NCBI GenBank assembly: GCA_947504185.1
Contig: CANNGJ010000011.1
Coordinates: 32,822-96,821, forward strand
Direction: 5' to 3'
DNA from: an uncultured Tenacibaculum sp.
GTDB taxonomy: Bacteria > Bacteroidota > Bacteroidia > Flavobacteriales > Flavobacteriaceae
Length of the DNA stretch: 64,000 bases
Below, piece after piece: positions 44,393 through 53,380 of this stretch. A program made the position numbers and the translations under genes. Numbering within the stretch: position 1 is the stretch's first letter; every line of letters starts with the position of its first letter. Below the pieces are notes generated by a model that saw only the letters and a program-made list of their open reading frames with translations, was not told the origin of the DNA and searched no databases.

Positions 44393-44421
44393 TTGACAAA
44401 TGAGCTATCAACATAATTTTG
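44393..44421 (+). promoter_or_regulatory. Bacteroidota-type promoter of the VOC genes
   Basis: TTGAC (44393) and TAATTTTG (44414-44421), 18 bases between TTG and TA. It lies 25 bases before the VOC start. Confidence 0.6.
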
Positions 44422-44445
44422 TGGTATAAATTAAAAACTAAAACG

Positions 44446-44907
44446 ATGAAACAAGTTTTAAAAATCTCACTAATCTTTTTAGTAATAACACAAATGAATG
44501 CTCAAACAAATCAAAATTTAAAAACTATGAAATTAAACGCAGGAATTATTACAGAAAAATTATCGGAAACCAAAGAGTTTTACAAAAACGTACTCGGTTT
44601 TGGAGTTACTTTCGAAAATGAGTTTTATTTACTAATGCACACTCCCAATCATCAAGCAGAAATTAGTTTTTTACTACCAAATCACCCAACTCAAAAACCT
44701 TTATTTCAAAAAGCATTTGCAGGAAACGGAATGTATTTAACTATTGAGGTTGATGATGTTGATAAAGTTTACCAAGACATAAAAAAGAAAGGTATAGAAA
44801 TTAAAATAGATATTAGAAATGAACCTTGGGGCGATAGGCATTTTGCAATTGTTGATCCAAACGGAATAGGAATTGACATAGTTAAATATACAGCCCCAAA
44901 ACAGTGA
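44446..44907 (+). CDS. VOC-family (glyoxalase-like) protein with signal peptide
   Basis: The start is set at the ATG at 44446 (MKQVLKISLIFLVITQMNAQ, a signal peptide); a second Met (MKTMKLNAGII) would give a cytosolic form. VOC repeats: ITEKLSETKEFYKNVLGF and the end WGDRHFAIVDPNGIGIDIV. Substrate unknown. It overlaps the next VOC gene (GTGA). Confidence 0.85.
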   Translation: MKQVLKISLIFLVITQMNAQTNQNLKTMKLNAGIITEKLSETKEFYKNVLGFGVTFENEFYLLMHTPNHQAEISFLLPNHPTQKPLFQKAFAGNGMYLTIEVDDVDKVYQDIKKKGIEIKIDIRNEPWGDRHFAIVDPNGIGIDIVKYTAPKQ

Positions 44908-45272
44908 AAATAAGTACGGAGGTTTATACTAGTAAAATTAATGATTGTGAAAGGTTTTATGTTGAGTACTTTCAATTTAAAATAAAATTTAAAACAGAAG
45001 GTTTCATTATACTTCAACATAAGAAATATCCAGAATATGAATTGATGTTTTGCTTACCAAATTCGCCTTTTGTAAACCCTGTTTTCCATCCAGAATATAA
45101 TGGCAAAGGTATTATACTACAGTTTGAAGTCGATAATGTGGAGCAAGAATATAAACGCTTAAAAAAGCTAGGGTTAGGCATCGTTGTAGATTTAGTAAAA
45201 GAAGATATTAATGGGTATCATTTTACAATAAAAGACCCTAGCGGATTATTAATAGATATAGTAAGCTATTAA
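44904..45272 (+). CDS. VOC-family protein (second of pair)
   Basis: 122 aa, single VOC domain (EVYTSKINDCERFYVEYFQF; NGYHFTIKDPSGLLIDIVSY). Starts with GTG, overlapping the stop of the first VOC gene. No signal peptide. Two such half-size proteins may pair as a heterodimer. Confidence 0.82.
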   Translation: MKISTEVYTSKINDCERFYVEYFQFKIKFKTEGFIILQHKKYPEYELMFCLPNSPFVNPVFHPEYNGKGIILQFEVDNVEQEYKRLKKLGLGIVVDLVKEDINGYHFTIKDPSGLLIDIVSY

Positions 45273-45283
45273 AACTTGAACAA

Positions 45284-46024
45284 ATGAAAACAAGCAACAG
45301 TATAACAGCATATTTTAACGAGTCTTTAGCCTCTCTGTTATCAGAAAAAATAAAACAGGTTTATCGCTCTTTTAACTCTGAAAGTTTTATAAAGAACGTT
45401 AAAATAGATGTAGTTGGCAAAACATATACACAACGAATTGTTTTAATAGCAGAACAATTAGCAGAACATCTTCCTAAAGATTATGAAAAGGCTATAGATA
45501 TATTGATTTCGATTTTAGGGGAAGAAAATCCAAATGAAACAGGAATGTTTAAGTTCTATTACTGGGTTATGCCTATTGGTAAGTATGTTGAGCTATATGG
45601 TGTTGATTATTACGCTACTTCAATAAAAGCTATAGAAGCCATCACTAAACGTAATACTGGAGAGTACGCCATCAGGCCGTTTATCAGGAAATACCCTAAT
45701 AAGAGTTTAAAGCAAATGAAAAAGTGGGCACAATCTAGTAACTTTCATTTAAGGCGTTTAGCCAGCGAAGGATTAAGACCTAAACTACCTTGGTGTACAA
45801 AACTAGATACATTTAATGCAAACCCTTACCCAGTATTTGAGGTTTTAGAACTTTTAAAAGAAGACCAAGTAATGTTTGTTAAAAAATCTGTAGGAAATCA
45901 TCTTACAGATTGGCTAAAAGTAAATTACGAACCCACAAAACTACTGATTAATAAATGGAAAGAATCTGATAATAAACACACACAATGGATTATAAAAAGA
46001 GCAACACGAAAAATAAGAGTCTGA
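45284..46024 (+). CDS. AlkD-like DNA alkylation repair protein
   Basis: 246 aa, all-helical HEAT-like repeats typical of the DNA-alkylation-repair family: AIDILISILGEENPN, YYATSIKAIEAITKRNTGEYAIRPFIRKYPNKSL, SSNFHLRRLASEGLRPKLPW, VMFVKKSVGNHLTDWLK. AlkD flips out alkylated bases. It starts 12 bp after the VOC gene and overlaps a 44-aa ORF. Confidence 0.85.
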   Translation: MKTSNSITAYFNESLASLLSEKIKQVYRSFNSESFIKNVKIDVVGKTYTQRIVLIAEQLAEHLPKDYEKAIDILISILGEENPNETGMFKFYYWVMPIGKYVELYGVDYYATSIKAIEAITKRNTGEYAIRPFIRKYPNKSLKQMKKWAQSSNFHLRRLASEGLRPKLPWCTKLDTFNANPYPVFEVLELLKEDQVMFVKKSVGNHLTDWLKVNYEPTKLLINKWKESDNKHTQWIIKRATRKIRV

Positions 46025-46158
46025 TGAAATGGCTTAACAAACTCATAACGCTGTTTATAACCCAGTTATCTTCTGTTCTCTATATTGAAATAAATAATCT
46101 AAAAATTGAAATAACAGAAGAAGAAATAATTGAGCAACTAGAAAGCAGAAAAGCATAA
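46024..46158 (+). CDS. Putative 44-aa protein coupled to the AlkD-like gene
   Basis: Not in the ORF track. The ATG overlaps the TGA stop of the preceding gene (ATGA). It encodes a hydrophobic N-terminus (MKWLNKLITLFITQLSSVLY) and an acidic tail (EITEEEIIEQLESRKA). Coupling and codon use support it; no family recognised. Confidence 0.45.
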   Translation: MKWLNKLITLFITQLSSVLYIEINNLKIEITEEEIIEQLESRKA

Positions 46159-46370
46159 GCAACTTGCTTAAAAATAAATAGTTAAAAGCAAAATTATTTT
46201 GTAAACTATTTGTTAACTAAACGGGATGGGGTTAGTAAAAAACACTAACTCTGTCCTAATAGTTGAAAAACAATAAAAAATAACTAAATTAAATAGTATA
46301 AAATATTAATCATAAATTGTTGCTTTATTTCTAAAATAATAAAATTACAAACCAATAGAACAAGGGAACG

Positions 46371-47033
46371 ATGAAGAAATTAAAAATCATAAAAAAAATA
46401 GATTGGAAATATATTACCCGTGAAATATTGCTACTATTTATTGGAATTAATCTCGCCATATGGTTTAATAATTGGAACTCTCAAAAAAAGTCTGACAAGA
46501 ATAAGATAATTGTTATTGATAAGATAACGGTTGAAATAAAAAATAATCTTAAAGAATTAAAAAAAACGCTAAAATCTAATCGCAATATAATAGAAGCTTC
46601 TTCTGAATATGCTGAATTATTTGAAGGTAACACTTCACGCATAAAAGCATCACCTAAAAAAAGAGTACAGCTCCAAAAAAAGTTTCCTAACTTTTATAGA
46701 GTAAAAGACTCTATAAGACTTGAAAAAGAACTGTACCTATACAATGGTGTTAAACTTATTGAACTTGAAATCCCCCAACTAACTAAAATAGCTTGGGAAA
46801 CAGCAAAAACCATAAATATTATTAATGAGTTTAAATATAATTGTTTGTATGAGTTAGAAAGCATCTATGGGTTACAAGAGAGAGTTCAAAATGAAATAAA
46901 CAAATCTTCGGATGCACTACAAAAAGAAAATGTTAATGAGCTTTTAAAAATTTTACGTTTTGAAAATCAATTAAATAATCAATTAATAAGTAGCTATTCA
47001 AAAATGTTAAAAAACATTAACAGCTGCTATTAA
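46371..47033 (+). CDS. Single-span membrane protein, DUF6090-like
   Basis: 220 aa. N-terminal REILLLFIGINLAIWFNNWN (about 18-37) is the usual membrane anchor of the flavobacterial DUF6090-type proteins. The rest is a helical, charged soluble domain. Function unknown. The 212 bp before it contain no gene that I can support. Confidence 0.65.
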   Translation: MKKLKIIKKIDWKYITREILLLFIGINLAIWFNNWNSQKKSDKNKIIVIDKITVEIKNNLKELKKTLKSNRNIIEASSEYAELFEGNTSRIKASPKKRVQLQKKFPNFYRVKDSIRLEKELYLYNGVKLIELEIPQLTKIAWETAKTINIINEFKYNCLYELESIYGLQERVQNEINKSSDALQKENVNELLKILRFENQLNNQLISSYSKMLKNINSCY

Positions 47034-47259
47034 ATAAAATTAATCAACGATTTCTAAAAATATAAATTTTTAATCTTGATGGTTTTAATCAATATTTTTA
47101 CTTGCAGGTAACAATAACATGAGCAATTGCCTCATTTTTTAATAAAAACAAAGAAATGAGTGTTAAAAACTTGTAATAAACGATATAATATTAGTTTTTA
47201 CTAAACAATAACGATAAGACAGTTCCAACTTAAGTAGTACTTCTTTACTATATACATAA

Positions 47260-47961
47260 TTAGCACGATGTTTTTTGAATTTGCATGATTGAAAAGATAT
47301 GCATAAAAATTGCAGAGGGTACCATAAATGCAGGTAATAAAATAAATGGCAATTGAGTAAATCGGATGTCAATTAATTCTGTTTCACTTCCCCATACCTG
47401 TGGTGCAAAATAGGATGAAACCATAATGCTCACTACAATTATCAAAAAGATAATTCCAATGACATTCCAAATTATTGCTATTTTTTTTGGAATAATCGGT
47501 TTAACAAATGTAAAGTAGCCCACAAATGGTGCAGTACATGCAAATACAATTTCAAAATTATACCCCTCAAATGTTACTTGAATTGGAATCAATCCAGCAG
47601 TATAGGTCATAAGTATTATTAGTTCCATCACAATCCTGAAGCTCTGATAATAGATTGACCAAGTAGTTGGAATGTGCTCAAATAGTAAGCTATTTCTCTT
47701 GGAATATAGGAATAGACCAATAAATGCTATGGAAGGAATAAATACTAAAATAGGAAACCTTGGAGGCATTGATTTGTCAAAAATAAACCCATTGTAAGAG
47801 ATAAGATACAGGTAGATGAGCCAAGCGATTATTCCAAAAAAATAGAAAAAAGTCGCTCTTTTTACCTTTTGGCGTTCTTGATACCTAAATACTTTTCGTA
47901 GAGCTATATATATAGCTGTTACAAGTGAAGCGAAAACAAATAAGTATGTAAACACTAACAT
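47260..47961 (-). CDS. Polytopic membrane protein, unknown
   Basis: 233 aa with about seven hydrophobic segments. No family recognised. Its ATG lies inside the end of the MarR gene (7-base overlap), so they are one transcript and the protein is probably a target of that regulator. Confidence 0.7.
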   Translation of the reverse strand: MLVFTYLFVFASLVTAIYIALRKVFRYQERQKVKRATFFYFFGIIAWLIYLYLISYNGFIFDKSMPPRFPILVFIPSIAFIGLFLYSKRNSLLFEHIPTTWSIYYQSFRIVMELIILMTYTAGLIPIQVTFEGYNFEIVFACTAPFVGYFTFVKPIIPKKIAIIWNVIGIIFLIIVVSIMVSSYFAPQVWGSETELIDIRFTQLPFILLPAFMVPSAIFMHIFSIMQIQKTSC

Positions 47962-48386
47962 ATATTGTGATTTTTTAATGTTGAATGAATGGCATTAAGG
48001 GCATCTTCTCCCTCTTTTCCTATAATTTCTTTTACCTCTTTCATGGCATTTTCCCAACTTGGAACAATACTTTCTAATAGTTGTTTGCCCTTTTCTGTTG
48101 TAGTTAAAGAATGCTTTTCAAATGATATGAGACCTTTGTTTGTAAGTCTTTTTATATTTCTATTAACCGTTGACTTTTCAGATACTAAAAAGTCGGAAAT
48201 ACTCTTTTGGTTTACATTTTTACTTTTCGTGACAAAGAAGAGAATACTTAATTGACTGTCTGTTATTTCAAAAGACTTCAAGTGCTTTCTGAATATGTTG
48301 GCAATCATTCGATTACACATCATCATTTTATTTGAATAGCATGTTATAGGATTTGCGGCCGCTATTTTGGGATATTCTTGCTTCAT
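47955..48386 (-). CDS. MarR-family transcriptional regulator
   Basis: 143 aa with the start at 48386 (MKQEYPKIAAANPITCYSNKMMMCNRM); the longer track start gives an unlikely hydrophobic extension through the operator. Winged helix region: LKSFEITDSQLSILFFVTKSKNVNQKSISDFLVSEKSTVNRNIKRLTNKGLI. Half-site repeats directly upstream suggest self-repression. Confidence 0.88.
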   Translation of the reverse strand: MKQEYPKIAAANPITCYSNKMMMCNRMIANIFRKHLKSFEITDSQLSILFFVTKSKNVNQKSISDFLVSEKSTVNRNIKRLTNKGLISFEKHSLTTTEKGKQLLESIVPSWENAMKEVKEIIGKEGEDALNAIHSTLKNHNIC

Positions 48387-48394
48387 TATACAAA

Positions 48395-48421
48395 TATACA
48401 ACAAAAAGTTGTATATACAAC
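48395..48421. promoter_or_regulatory. MarR operator with three ATACAAC half-sites
   Basis: TATACAAC-AAAAA-GTTGTATA (48395-48415) is followed by ATACAAC, so that GTTGTATATACAAC (48408-48421) is a perfect 14-bp palindrome. It lies 9 bp upstream of the MarR start. Confidence 0.7.
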
Positions 48422-48533
48422 TCTCTTGAAAGAGTAACATTTAGCAAACATAACAATATTGGTGAGCTTTAGCTGAATGCGTTCTATTTCAAGGGTTAAA
48501 CGTAGTTCTGCTTTGAGAATTCGAGAATTAGCG

Positions 48534-48622
48534 CCAAATTACTTTTAACCACCGATGACACACGTTTAGGCTCGAAGCCCGCAAGAGGAGATATAATTAA
48601 GATAAGGAGGAAAGTAATTTGG
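48534..48622. repeat. 12-bp inverted repeat in the MarR/membrane-protein gap
   Basis: CCAAATTACTTT (48534-48545) and AAAGTAATTTGG (48611-48622), 65 bp apart, with weaker matches outside. The 268-bp gap holds no ORF. A block before it (AAACGTAGTTCTGCTTTG) recurs with one change (AAACGCAGTTCTGCTTTG) in the gap after the DJ-1 gene. Confidence 0.5.
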
Positions 48623-48708
48623 TAACCCTTGAGAAGAGAATACGTTCTTTAAGATGCAGTTAAAACGTAGTTACACAGAGGGTTTTTTCATCTTTGTTGG
48701 CAGTAGTT

Positions 48709-49146
48709 TTATTTTACACAGTATTTTTTTGTCTGAATTAAAGGTAAAACAATTGGAATTAGAACTAATAAATTCATTAATGCATGAACTTTAAATCCTG
48801 TTACTAATGAGATATAACTATCACCAATGAACCATCCAACTGTAGAAAATAAAAATGTATACCAAGTCCATTTTAAACCATTCTTTATTCCGTGTTTTGC
48901 TAGAAAATAAATGGTTATTCCCCAGCTTACTAACAACCCTCCAGTTGCTCCATAAACAAACCGTTGAAATTTTAAATCTCCAGCGGATAATTGTCCATAC
49001 TTATCAAACGGAAAATAATTATCATAATACATTGAACCTAAAGTCCACTCCATAAATGGGGTAAAAGATAATAAGACTCCAAATGCTATAAGAGAAATTC
49101 CTATTACTTGAAGCCATTTTGTCCAAAAATTAAGTTTCGATTTCAT
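48709..49146 (-). CDS. Four-helix membrane protein, unknown
   Basis: 145 aa with four hydrophobic helices (WLQVIGISLIAFGVLLSFT; FVYGATGGLLVSWGITIYFLA; WYTFLFSTVGWFIGDSYISLV; ALMNLLVLIPIVLPLI). No family recognised. Divergent from an HxlR regulator, so it is probably its target. Confidence 0.68.
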   Translation of the reverse strand: MKSKLNFWTKWLQVIGISLIAFGVLLSFTPFMEWTLGSMYYDNYFPFDKYGQLSAGDLKFQRFVYGATGGLLVSWGITIYFLAKHGIKNGLKWTWYTFLFSTVGWFIGDSYISLVTGFKVHALMNLLVLIPIVLPLIQTKKYCVK

Positions 49147-49177
49147 TGTTTAAGTTTTGAACAAATTTATATTCTAT

Positions 49178-49198
49178 TTACTATATTTACAATAGTAA
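49178..49198. promoter_or_regulatory. Putative HxlR operator
   Basis: TTACTAT-N7-ATAGTAA inverted repeat in the 73-bp gap between the divergent HxlR and membrane-protein genes. A further TAGTA-type half-site lies closer to HxlR. Confidence 0.5.
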
Positions 49199-49219
49199 TA
49201 TACTAAAGTATAGTAATAT

Positions 49220-49561
49220 ATGAAACAAGAAAAAATAGACAGTATGAAAAAAGAATTTATGGCTTTACAAGATTCTTTAGACATCATATCAGGTAAATGG
49301 AAAATTAAAATCATGGCCGTTTTATGTCAAGGGGAGTTTAGATTCTCTGAAATAGAAAAAGTAATCCCAGAAATAACTCCTAGAATGTTATCAAAAGAGT
49401 TAAAGTTACTGGTCCAAAATAAGCTTGTAACGAGAAAGGTCTATAATGACACTCCTGTCAAAGTTACCTATACATTAGATGACTATGGACTGTCTTTAGA
49501 GCCTGTGATACAAGAATTAGTGAAATGGGGAATGAATCACAGACGCAAAATATTTAAATAG
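49220..49561 (+). CDS. HxlR-family transcriptional regulator
   Basis: 113 aa. Typical HxlR winged helix: LDIISGKWKIKIMAVLCQGEFRFSEIEKVIPEITPRMLSKELKLL, then YTLDDYGLSLEPVIQELVKWG. No cysteine at the usual redox position near the N-terminus (only Cys41 region: VLCQG). Divergent from a membrane protein gene. Confidence 0.9.
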   Translation: MKQEKIDSMKKEFMALQDSLDIISGKWKIKIMAVLCQGEFRFSEIEKVIPEITPRMLSKELKLLVQNKLVTRKVYNDTPVKVTYTLDDYGLSLEPVIQELVKWGMNHRRKIFK

Positions 49562-49570
49562 CTTCTTAAG

Positions 49571-49864
49571 TTATCTTTTTTCCAAGAAGTCATAAAATAT
49601 ATCCATCTCAACACTTGACGAGAATTTTTGATTACTCGCAAAAGACATCCACTTATCTGTGGTTTCTTTTGCGGATTTTGCATCTTTCCAATCTATTAAC
49701 CAAGTAAATACACAGGGGTCTTTGGGTGATTGGTACACTTCAAAATCTAGCAAAGTACCATTACTACTCTCTTGCATTTCTAAAATGATTGTTTTGTTGA
49801 GTTCTATTGCTCCTTTAAGTTTATTATTCTTGAATTTAAAAACGGCTATTTCTTTACATCTCAT
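49571..49864 (-). CDS. Small ferredoxin-like (antibiotic-monooxygenase-type) protein
   Basis: The start is set at MRCKEIAVFKFK (49864), since the residues before it read through untypical sequence. About 97 aa with the dimeric alpha/beta barrel pattern (LLDFEVYQSPKDPCVFTWLIDWKDAKSAKETTDKWMSF). Looks like an ABM-type fold; function unknown. Last gene of a minus-strand run with SRPBCC and the methyltransferase. Confidence 0.55.
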   Translation of the reverse strand: MRCKEIAVFKFKNNKLKGAIELNKTIILEMQESSNGTLLDFEVYQSPKDPCVFTWLIDWKDAKSAKETTDKWMSFASNQKFSSSVEMDIFYDFLEKR

Positions 49865-49995
49865 TTGATTTTCTATTCTGCCAACGTCTAAGTTGTGGTT
49901 AGTGTAGGGTTTAAAGTTACTAAATTTTCGATTAAGCACTTAACCAAAACTTGTCTAAAACCTTTAAACTTTGGACTAAACACCAAACCCTGTAA

Positions 49996-50451
49996 TTAAT
50001 TATGGGCATTGAGGGCATTTCGTTTTTCTACGTACTTTTCTAGGTCTTCATTAAAAAGATTAAAATCAGCAAAACCTTTTTCAATTTTCGCCCATAAAAT
50101 TTTTATAAGTATCCCTTTTCCTGTCCAGGTTTGGATAAATTTTGTTCTATTGTTAGGCAGGGGAATAAAATCAAACTTATGGGTTAATTCCCCTATTCCT
50201 TTTGCAATAAGGACTTTGGATAATAAGAACCCCGCCCTTTTATTTATTGATACTACCTTTGGATTAAATGGCTTTTCTTTATTATTTAATTTTAAAACTA
50301 AAGCTAACTCTTTACCTACAATTAATTTTCCTTTTGCTTTTGGAATAATTGTGTTCCATTTATTATAATTTTCAAAATCAGAAACTATTTGAAAAAGAGT
50401 GTCCGAATTGATATCATAATTTTTTGAAATACTATATGTTTGAGACTGCAT
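49996..50451 (-). CDS. SRPBCC-family protein
   Basis: 151 aa, START/Bet-v1-like fold: NSDTLFQIVSDFENYNKWNTIIPKAKGK, then FDFIPLPNNRTKFIQTWTGKG. These bind hydrophobic ligands. Starts 9 bp after the methyltransferase stop. Confidence 0.82.
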   Translation of the reverse strand: MQSQTYSISKNYDINSDTLFQIVSDFENYNKWNTIIPKAKGKLIVGKELALVLKLNNKEKPFNPKVVSINKRAGFLLSKVLIAKGIGELTHKFDFIPLPNNRTKFIQTWTGKGILIKILWAKIEKGFADFNLFNEDLEKYVEKRNALNAHN

Positions 50452-50459
50452 ATTTTTCT

Positions 50460-51236
50460 TTAATTAGGACAACCTATTAGGTATATTTTTTCAGATTCCC
50501 CCTTAATAATTCCTTTTTCCCAAGTGTAATTTTCGTTTCCTAATCCTTTTAATAGAATATCTAAGTCATCCATTCGATAAATTCTTCCACTAGTTATTAC
50601 AGCATCCCAAGCAAAACAAATAGGGATGATTGGAATTAAGTAAGTAAAAATAATTTGTTTAATCGTTAACGGTTTTACTAGTGGTGTTATAAATAAACAT
50701 AGAATAGCACTTAATGGAATAAGCAACCACCATAAAACAATTGGAAATTTTTTATTGATTTCCATAATGCAAATGGGTTGTTCTTTTCTTTGAGCTTCTT
50801 TAAGAATCGATTTTGCCAGATTTGGTTTCATATGATGAAAACTACCAACCATAGTTAGTATTCCTTTTATATCATTATCAATATTTGTTGCATCTAAAGG
50901 CTCGGTTCTATAATAAATATGATTATTTAGTTGGTTTATTCTTTTTGCATCTTCCAAGTTTGGGTATAGATCGGTTAATACTAGTTCAATATTTTCAATT
51001 TTATAACTATTTTTCAATTGAGAAATAGTGTCTAACATAGGCCCTCCACTTCCAGAACATAAATCAATAATTTTAGTTGTATTCGTTTGTTTAATTAGCT
51101 TGACAAGTAGTTTGGCCATATCTTCGCTAGTTTTGAACTTTTTATGCATTACCAATATAAGCCGGGTAAGGCAAATTCTAATCCAATTAGGGAACCATTG
51201 TAAGTCTTCAAATTCAAATAAATGTATTCTTTTCAT
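50460..51236 (-). CDS. SAM-dependent methyltransferase with membrane segment (copy 1)
   Basis: 258 aa. SAM-binding motif I is IIDLCSGSGGPMLDT (about 75-90), a second motif is VLTDLYPNLEDAK, and GILTMVGSFHHMKPNLAKSIL follows. A hydrophobic pair (about 168-215) looks like two membrane helices. A highly similar copy of identical length is at 57795-58571. Substrate unknown; a lipid is plausible because of the membrane part. Confidence 0.85.
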   Translation of the reverse strand: MKRIHLFEFEDLQWFPNWIRICLTRLILVMHKKFKTSEDMAKLLVKLIKQTNTTKIIDLCSGSGGPMLDTISQLKNSYKIENIELVLTDLYPNLEDAKRINQLNNHIYYRTEPLDATNIDNDIKGILTMVGSFHHMKPNLAKSILKEAQRKEQPICIMEINKKFPIVLWWLLIPLSAILCLFITPLVKPLTIKQIIFTYLIPIIPICFAWDAVITSGRIYRMDDLDILLKGLGNENYTWEKGIIKGESEKIYLIGCPN

Positions 51237-51242
51237 TTTCTA

Positions 51243-51635
51243 TTAGTTTCCAATTAATGTTAGTATCCCTATCAATAAAAGTACTATCCATCCAGGATGT
51301 TTGCCTTTTGTTCCTACTAAAACCAGAGCAGAAGATAAAAACATAGTGCAAATGATTGCATTTAGAATCAAATCAATCAATTCTGTATTTTTCAGGTTTT
51401 CAATTGCTGCTATTTTAAGTAAAATAGCACCTATACACCACCCAAAAACAGAAGCTAAATGCCATGTAGCCCATAGTATTCTTAAATGCCTTTCTTTTAG
51501 TTCAACGTTTCCTTTTGAAGGAACTAAATTTCCTTTCTCTTTTTTATTTTTAAAAATTAAGTATTCCCCAAGGAATGAATGAGCAGCCCCTAAAAAGAAA
51601 CTTAAGATACTAGCGATTAAAAGATATGAATTCAT
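51243..51635 (-). CDS. Four-helix membrane protein, unknown
   Basis: 130 aa, four hydrophobic segments. Contains LRILWATWHLASVFGWCIGAILL. Starts the short operon with methyltransferase copy 1 (6 bp gap). No family recognised. Confidence 0.65.
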   Translation of the reverse strand: MNSYLLIASILSFFLGAAHSFLGEYLIFKNKKEKGNLVPSKGNVELKERHLRILWATWHLASVFGWCIGAILLKIAAIENLKNTELIDLILNAIICTMFLSSALVLVGTKGKHPGWIVLLLIGILTLIGN

Positions 51636-51674
51636 TTTTGTGCTTTTTGTTGATTAGTCATTTTTTTTAATTGA

Positions 51675-52061
51675 TTACTTCTCGCTTTTGAACTTTAATT
51701 CTCTAACATATTTCATGCTTTTCCATAAAGAGACATTCCCTTTTAAACCATTTGTTAATTTTATTCTTCTATTTAATTGTTCAATTTTTTCTTCCCCGGC
51801 TTTTCTTTTTTCGTCTAATTTACTATATAGTTTAATGGTAGTGTAGCTCTTCCTTGAAGAGGGATTTAATCCAATAGAAATAATTGCTACTAACTCCTAA
51901 AGACAGGTGTTCTTGTTGGTTTAGTATGAACTGGGAGCTATTATGGAAATTTCTCAAAATAAAAACCCTATTGAGGCTGCTGTTGGATTGATATTTACAT
52001 CAACAGAAGCAACCGATACATAAAAATTAGATTTGAAACTTTTATTAAAAAGCATTTTCAT
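51675..52061 (-). pseudogene. Decayed gene, 129 codons with three in-frame stops
   Basis: One minus-strand frame reads MKMLFNKSFKSNFYVSVASVDVNINPTAASIGFLF, then three stops, then a long open stretch ending KLYSKLDEKRKAGEEKIEQLNRR...YVRELKFKSEK. The amino-acid composition looks protein-like on both sides of the stops. No family recognised. It accounts for most of the 507-bp gap between the membrane protein and the Crp/Fnr gene. Confidence 0.45.
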
Positions 52062-52142
52062 TTTTTTTAATCTTTAATTATCTTATCATTTTGATATACC
52101 TGCAAAGGTAAATTCAATAGTAGAGATATCATTTGATATAAA

Positions 52143-52736
52143 TCAAATTCGCGTTTTTAATTTTCGTATTCTACTCAATGTTTCGAGTGTAATGCCAATA
52201 TAGGATGCGATATGCATTAAAGGAACTCGTTGAGTAATATTTGGGTAAGCTAACAAAATGTTTTGATACTTCTGTTGGGCAGATTGAAATTGCATTGATA
52301 CAACACGTGCTTGCAATTTTAACATTGTTTTAGTGGCAACTCTGTTTGTTAATCTTTCGAAATCGTGGTATTTATCTGATAATTTCATAATCTGGTCTCT
52401 CGAAATGACTAATAATGTAGTATCTTCTATTGTCTCTATAAAATGCGGGCTTGGGATGTTTTGAAAAAAACTATTTATAGCGCAGATAAAATCATTTTCA
52501 AAAGCAAACCAATCTGTAACGTCTTTTCCATCATTAAGATAGTATGCTCTTGCACTTCCATTAACTATGAAATACGCTTTATCAGAATGTTGTCCTTCTT
52601 TAACTAAAATTACTCCTTTTTTTAAAGTTAATATTTTAGAATTATTAAAGAATTCTGATTTGCACTCGGAACTCAAAGGAGCATATTTAATGCTAATGGT
52701 ATTTATTATATCTTTTTTAGTCATTTTAAATTCCAT
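52143..52736 (-). CDS. Crp/Fnr-family transcriptional regulator
   Basis: 197 aa. Cyclic-nucleotide-binding-like domain (about 20-120: KGVILVKEGQHSDKAYFIVNGSARAYYLNDGKDVTDWFAFENDFIC). C-terminal HTH (about 160-195: ITQRVPLMHIASYIGITLETLSRIRKL). Start at MEFK or at Met5. Ligand unknown. Confidence 0.88.
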   Translation of the reverse strand: MEFKMTKKDIINTISIKYAPLSSECKSEFFNNSKILTLKKGVILVKEGQHSDKAYFIVNGSARAYYLNDGKDVTDWFAFENDFICAINSFFQNIPSPHFIETIEDTTLLVISRDQIMKLSDKYHDFERLTNRVATKTMLKLQARVVSMQFQSAQQKYQNILLAYPNITQRVPLMHIASYIGITLETLSRIRKLKTRI

Positions 52737-53122
52737 ATTTTTTTTCAGGATGTTAGATAATAAATCTATGCTTTTTTTAAATTGTCACAACGGCAACATG
52801 TATATGAGGAGAGAGAGGCTGAAGCTCGATAGCCGCCATTACTGCACCTTGCTGGTTATATATTTTGTTATGGTGAGCGCTCCCACTGCTCACGCACGAA
52901 TATAATAAAAAAACCATGTTCATTGAGCAACGGGGTGCGTATCAGGTTGCTGCTAGGATGAATTGTACGTGAGTATTACACGATAACAGAATGCAAGTAC
53001 ATGACATAGTGTATGTCTTGTGTATGAGTAGTAGCGGATTATGTACAAAACTCTCGTTTAAGCAAAGGTTTCCCCGTTTTTACTTACTTTACTTTTAGCG
53101 ATTAAGCCACTATTTTTTAATA
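52737..53122. other. Intergenic region before the IS110 fragment
   Basis: 386 bp. It contains a hairpin GTGAGC / GCTCAC (about 52873-52893) and sequence of higher GC than its surroundings, but no ORF. Probably the non-coding flank of the IS110 remnant. Confidence 0.4.
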
Positions 53123-53338
53123 TTGTTAGAGCCACAGCCCTTTATTCATTTTTCTTATAGGTTAGATCGATGTAAACACAACAAGGCTTGTAGAGAATTA
53201 TATAAAAGAATTGTTGCTAAAGGAAAGAGCAAGAAGTTAACTTTGATTGCAGTGTCAAATAAACTATTAAAACAGGCATTTGCAATCGCAAAAAGTGGAT
53301 TGCCTTATGATGAGAATTTTGTTTCCAAATTAAGTTAA
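53123..53338 (+). pseudogene. C-terminal fragment of an IS110-family transposase
   Basis: CKHNKACRELYKRIVAKGKSKKLTLIAVSNKLLKQAFAIAKSGLPYDENFVSKL is the characteristic end of IS110-family transposases. Only about 60 residues remain and the rest is absent. Confidence 0.85.
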
Positions 53339-53380
53339 AAAGACTTGTTTTTTAACTCAGTTCTTTGTTGTAAGCCGTTT

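Noticed and set aside
52873-52893. GTGAGC/GCTCAC hairpin as a terminator of the Crp/Fnr gene
   Set aside because: It lies upstream of that minus-strand gene and has no T-run; more likely part of the IS110 flank.
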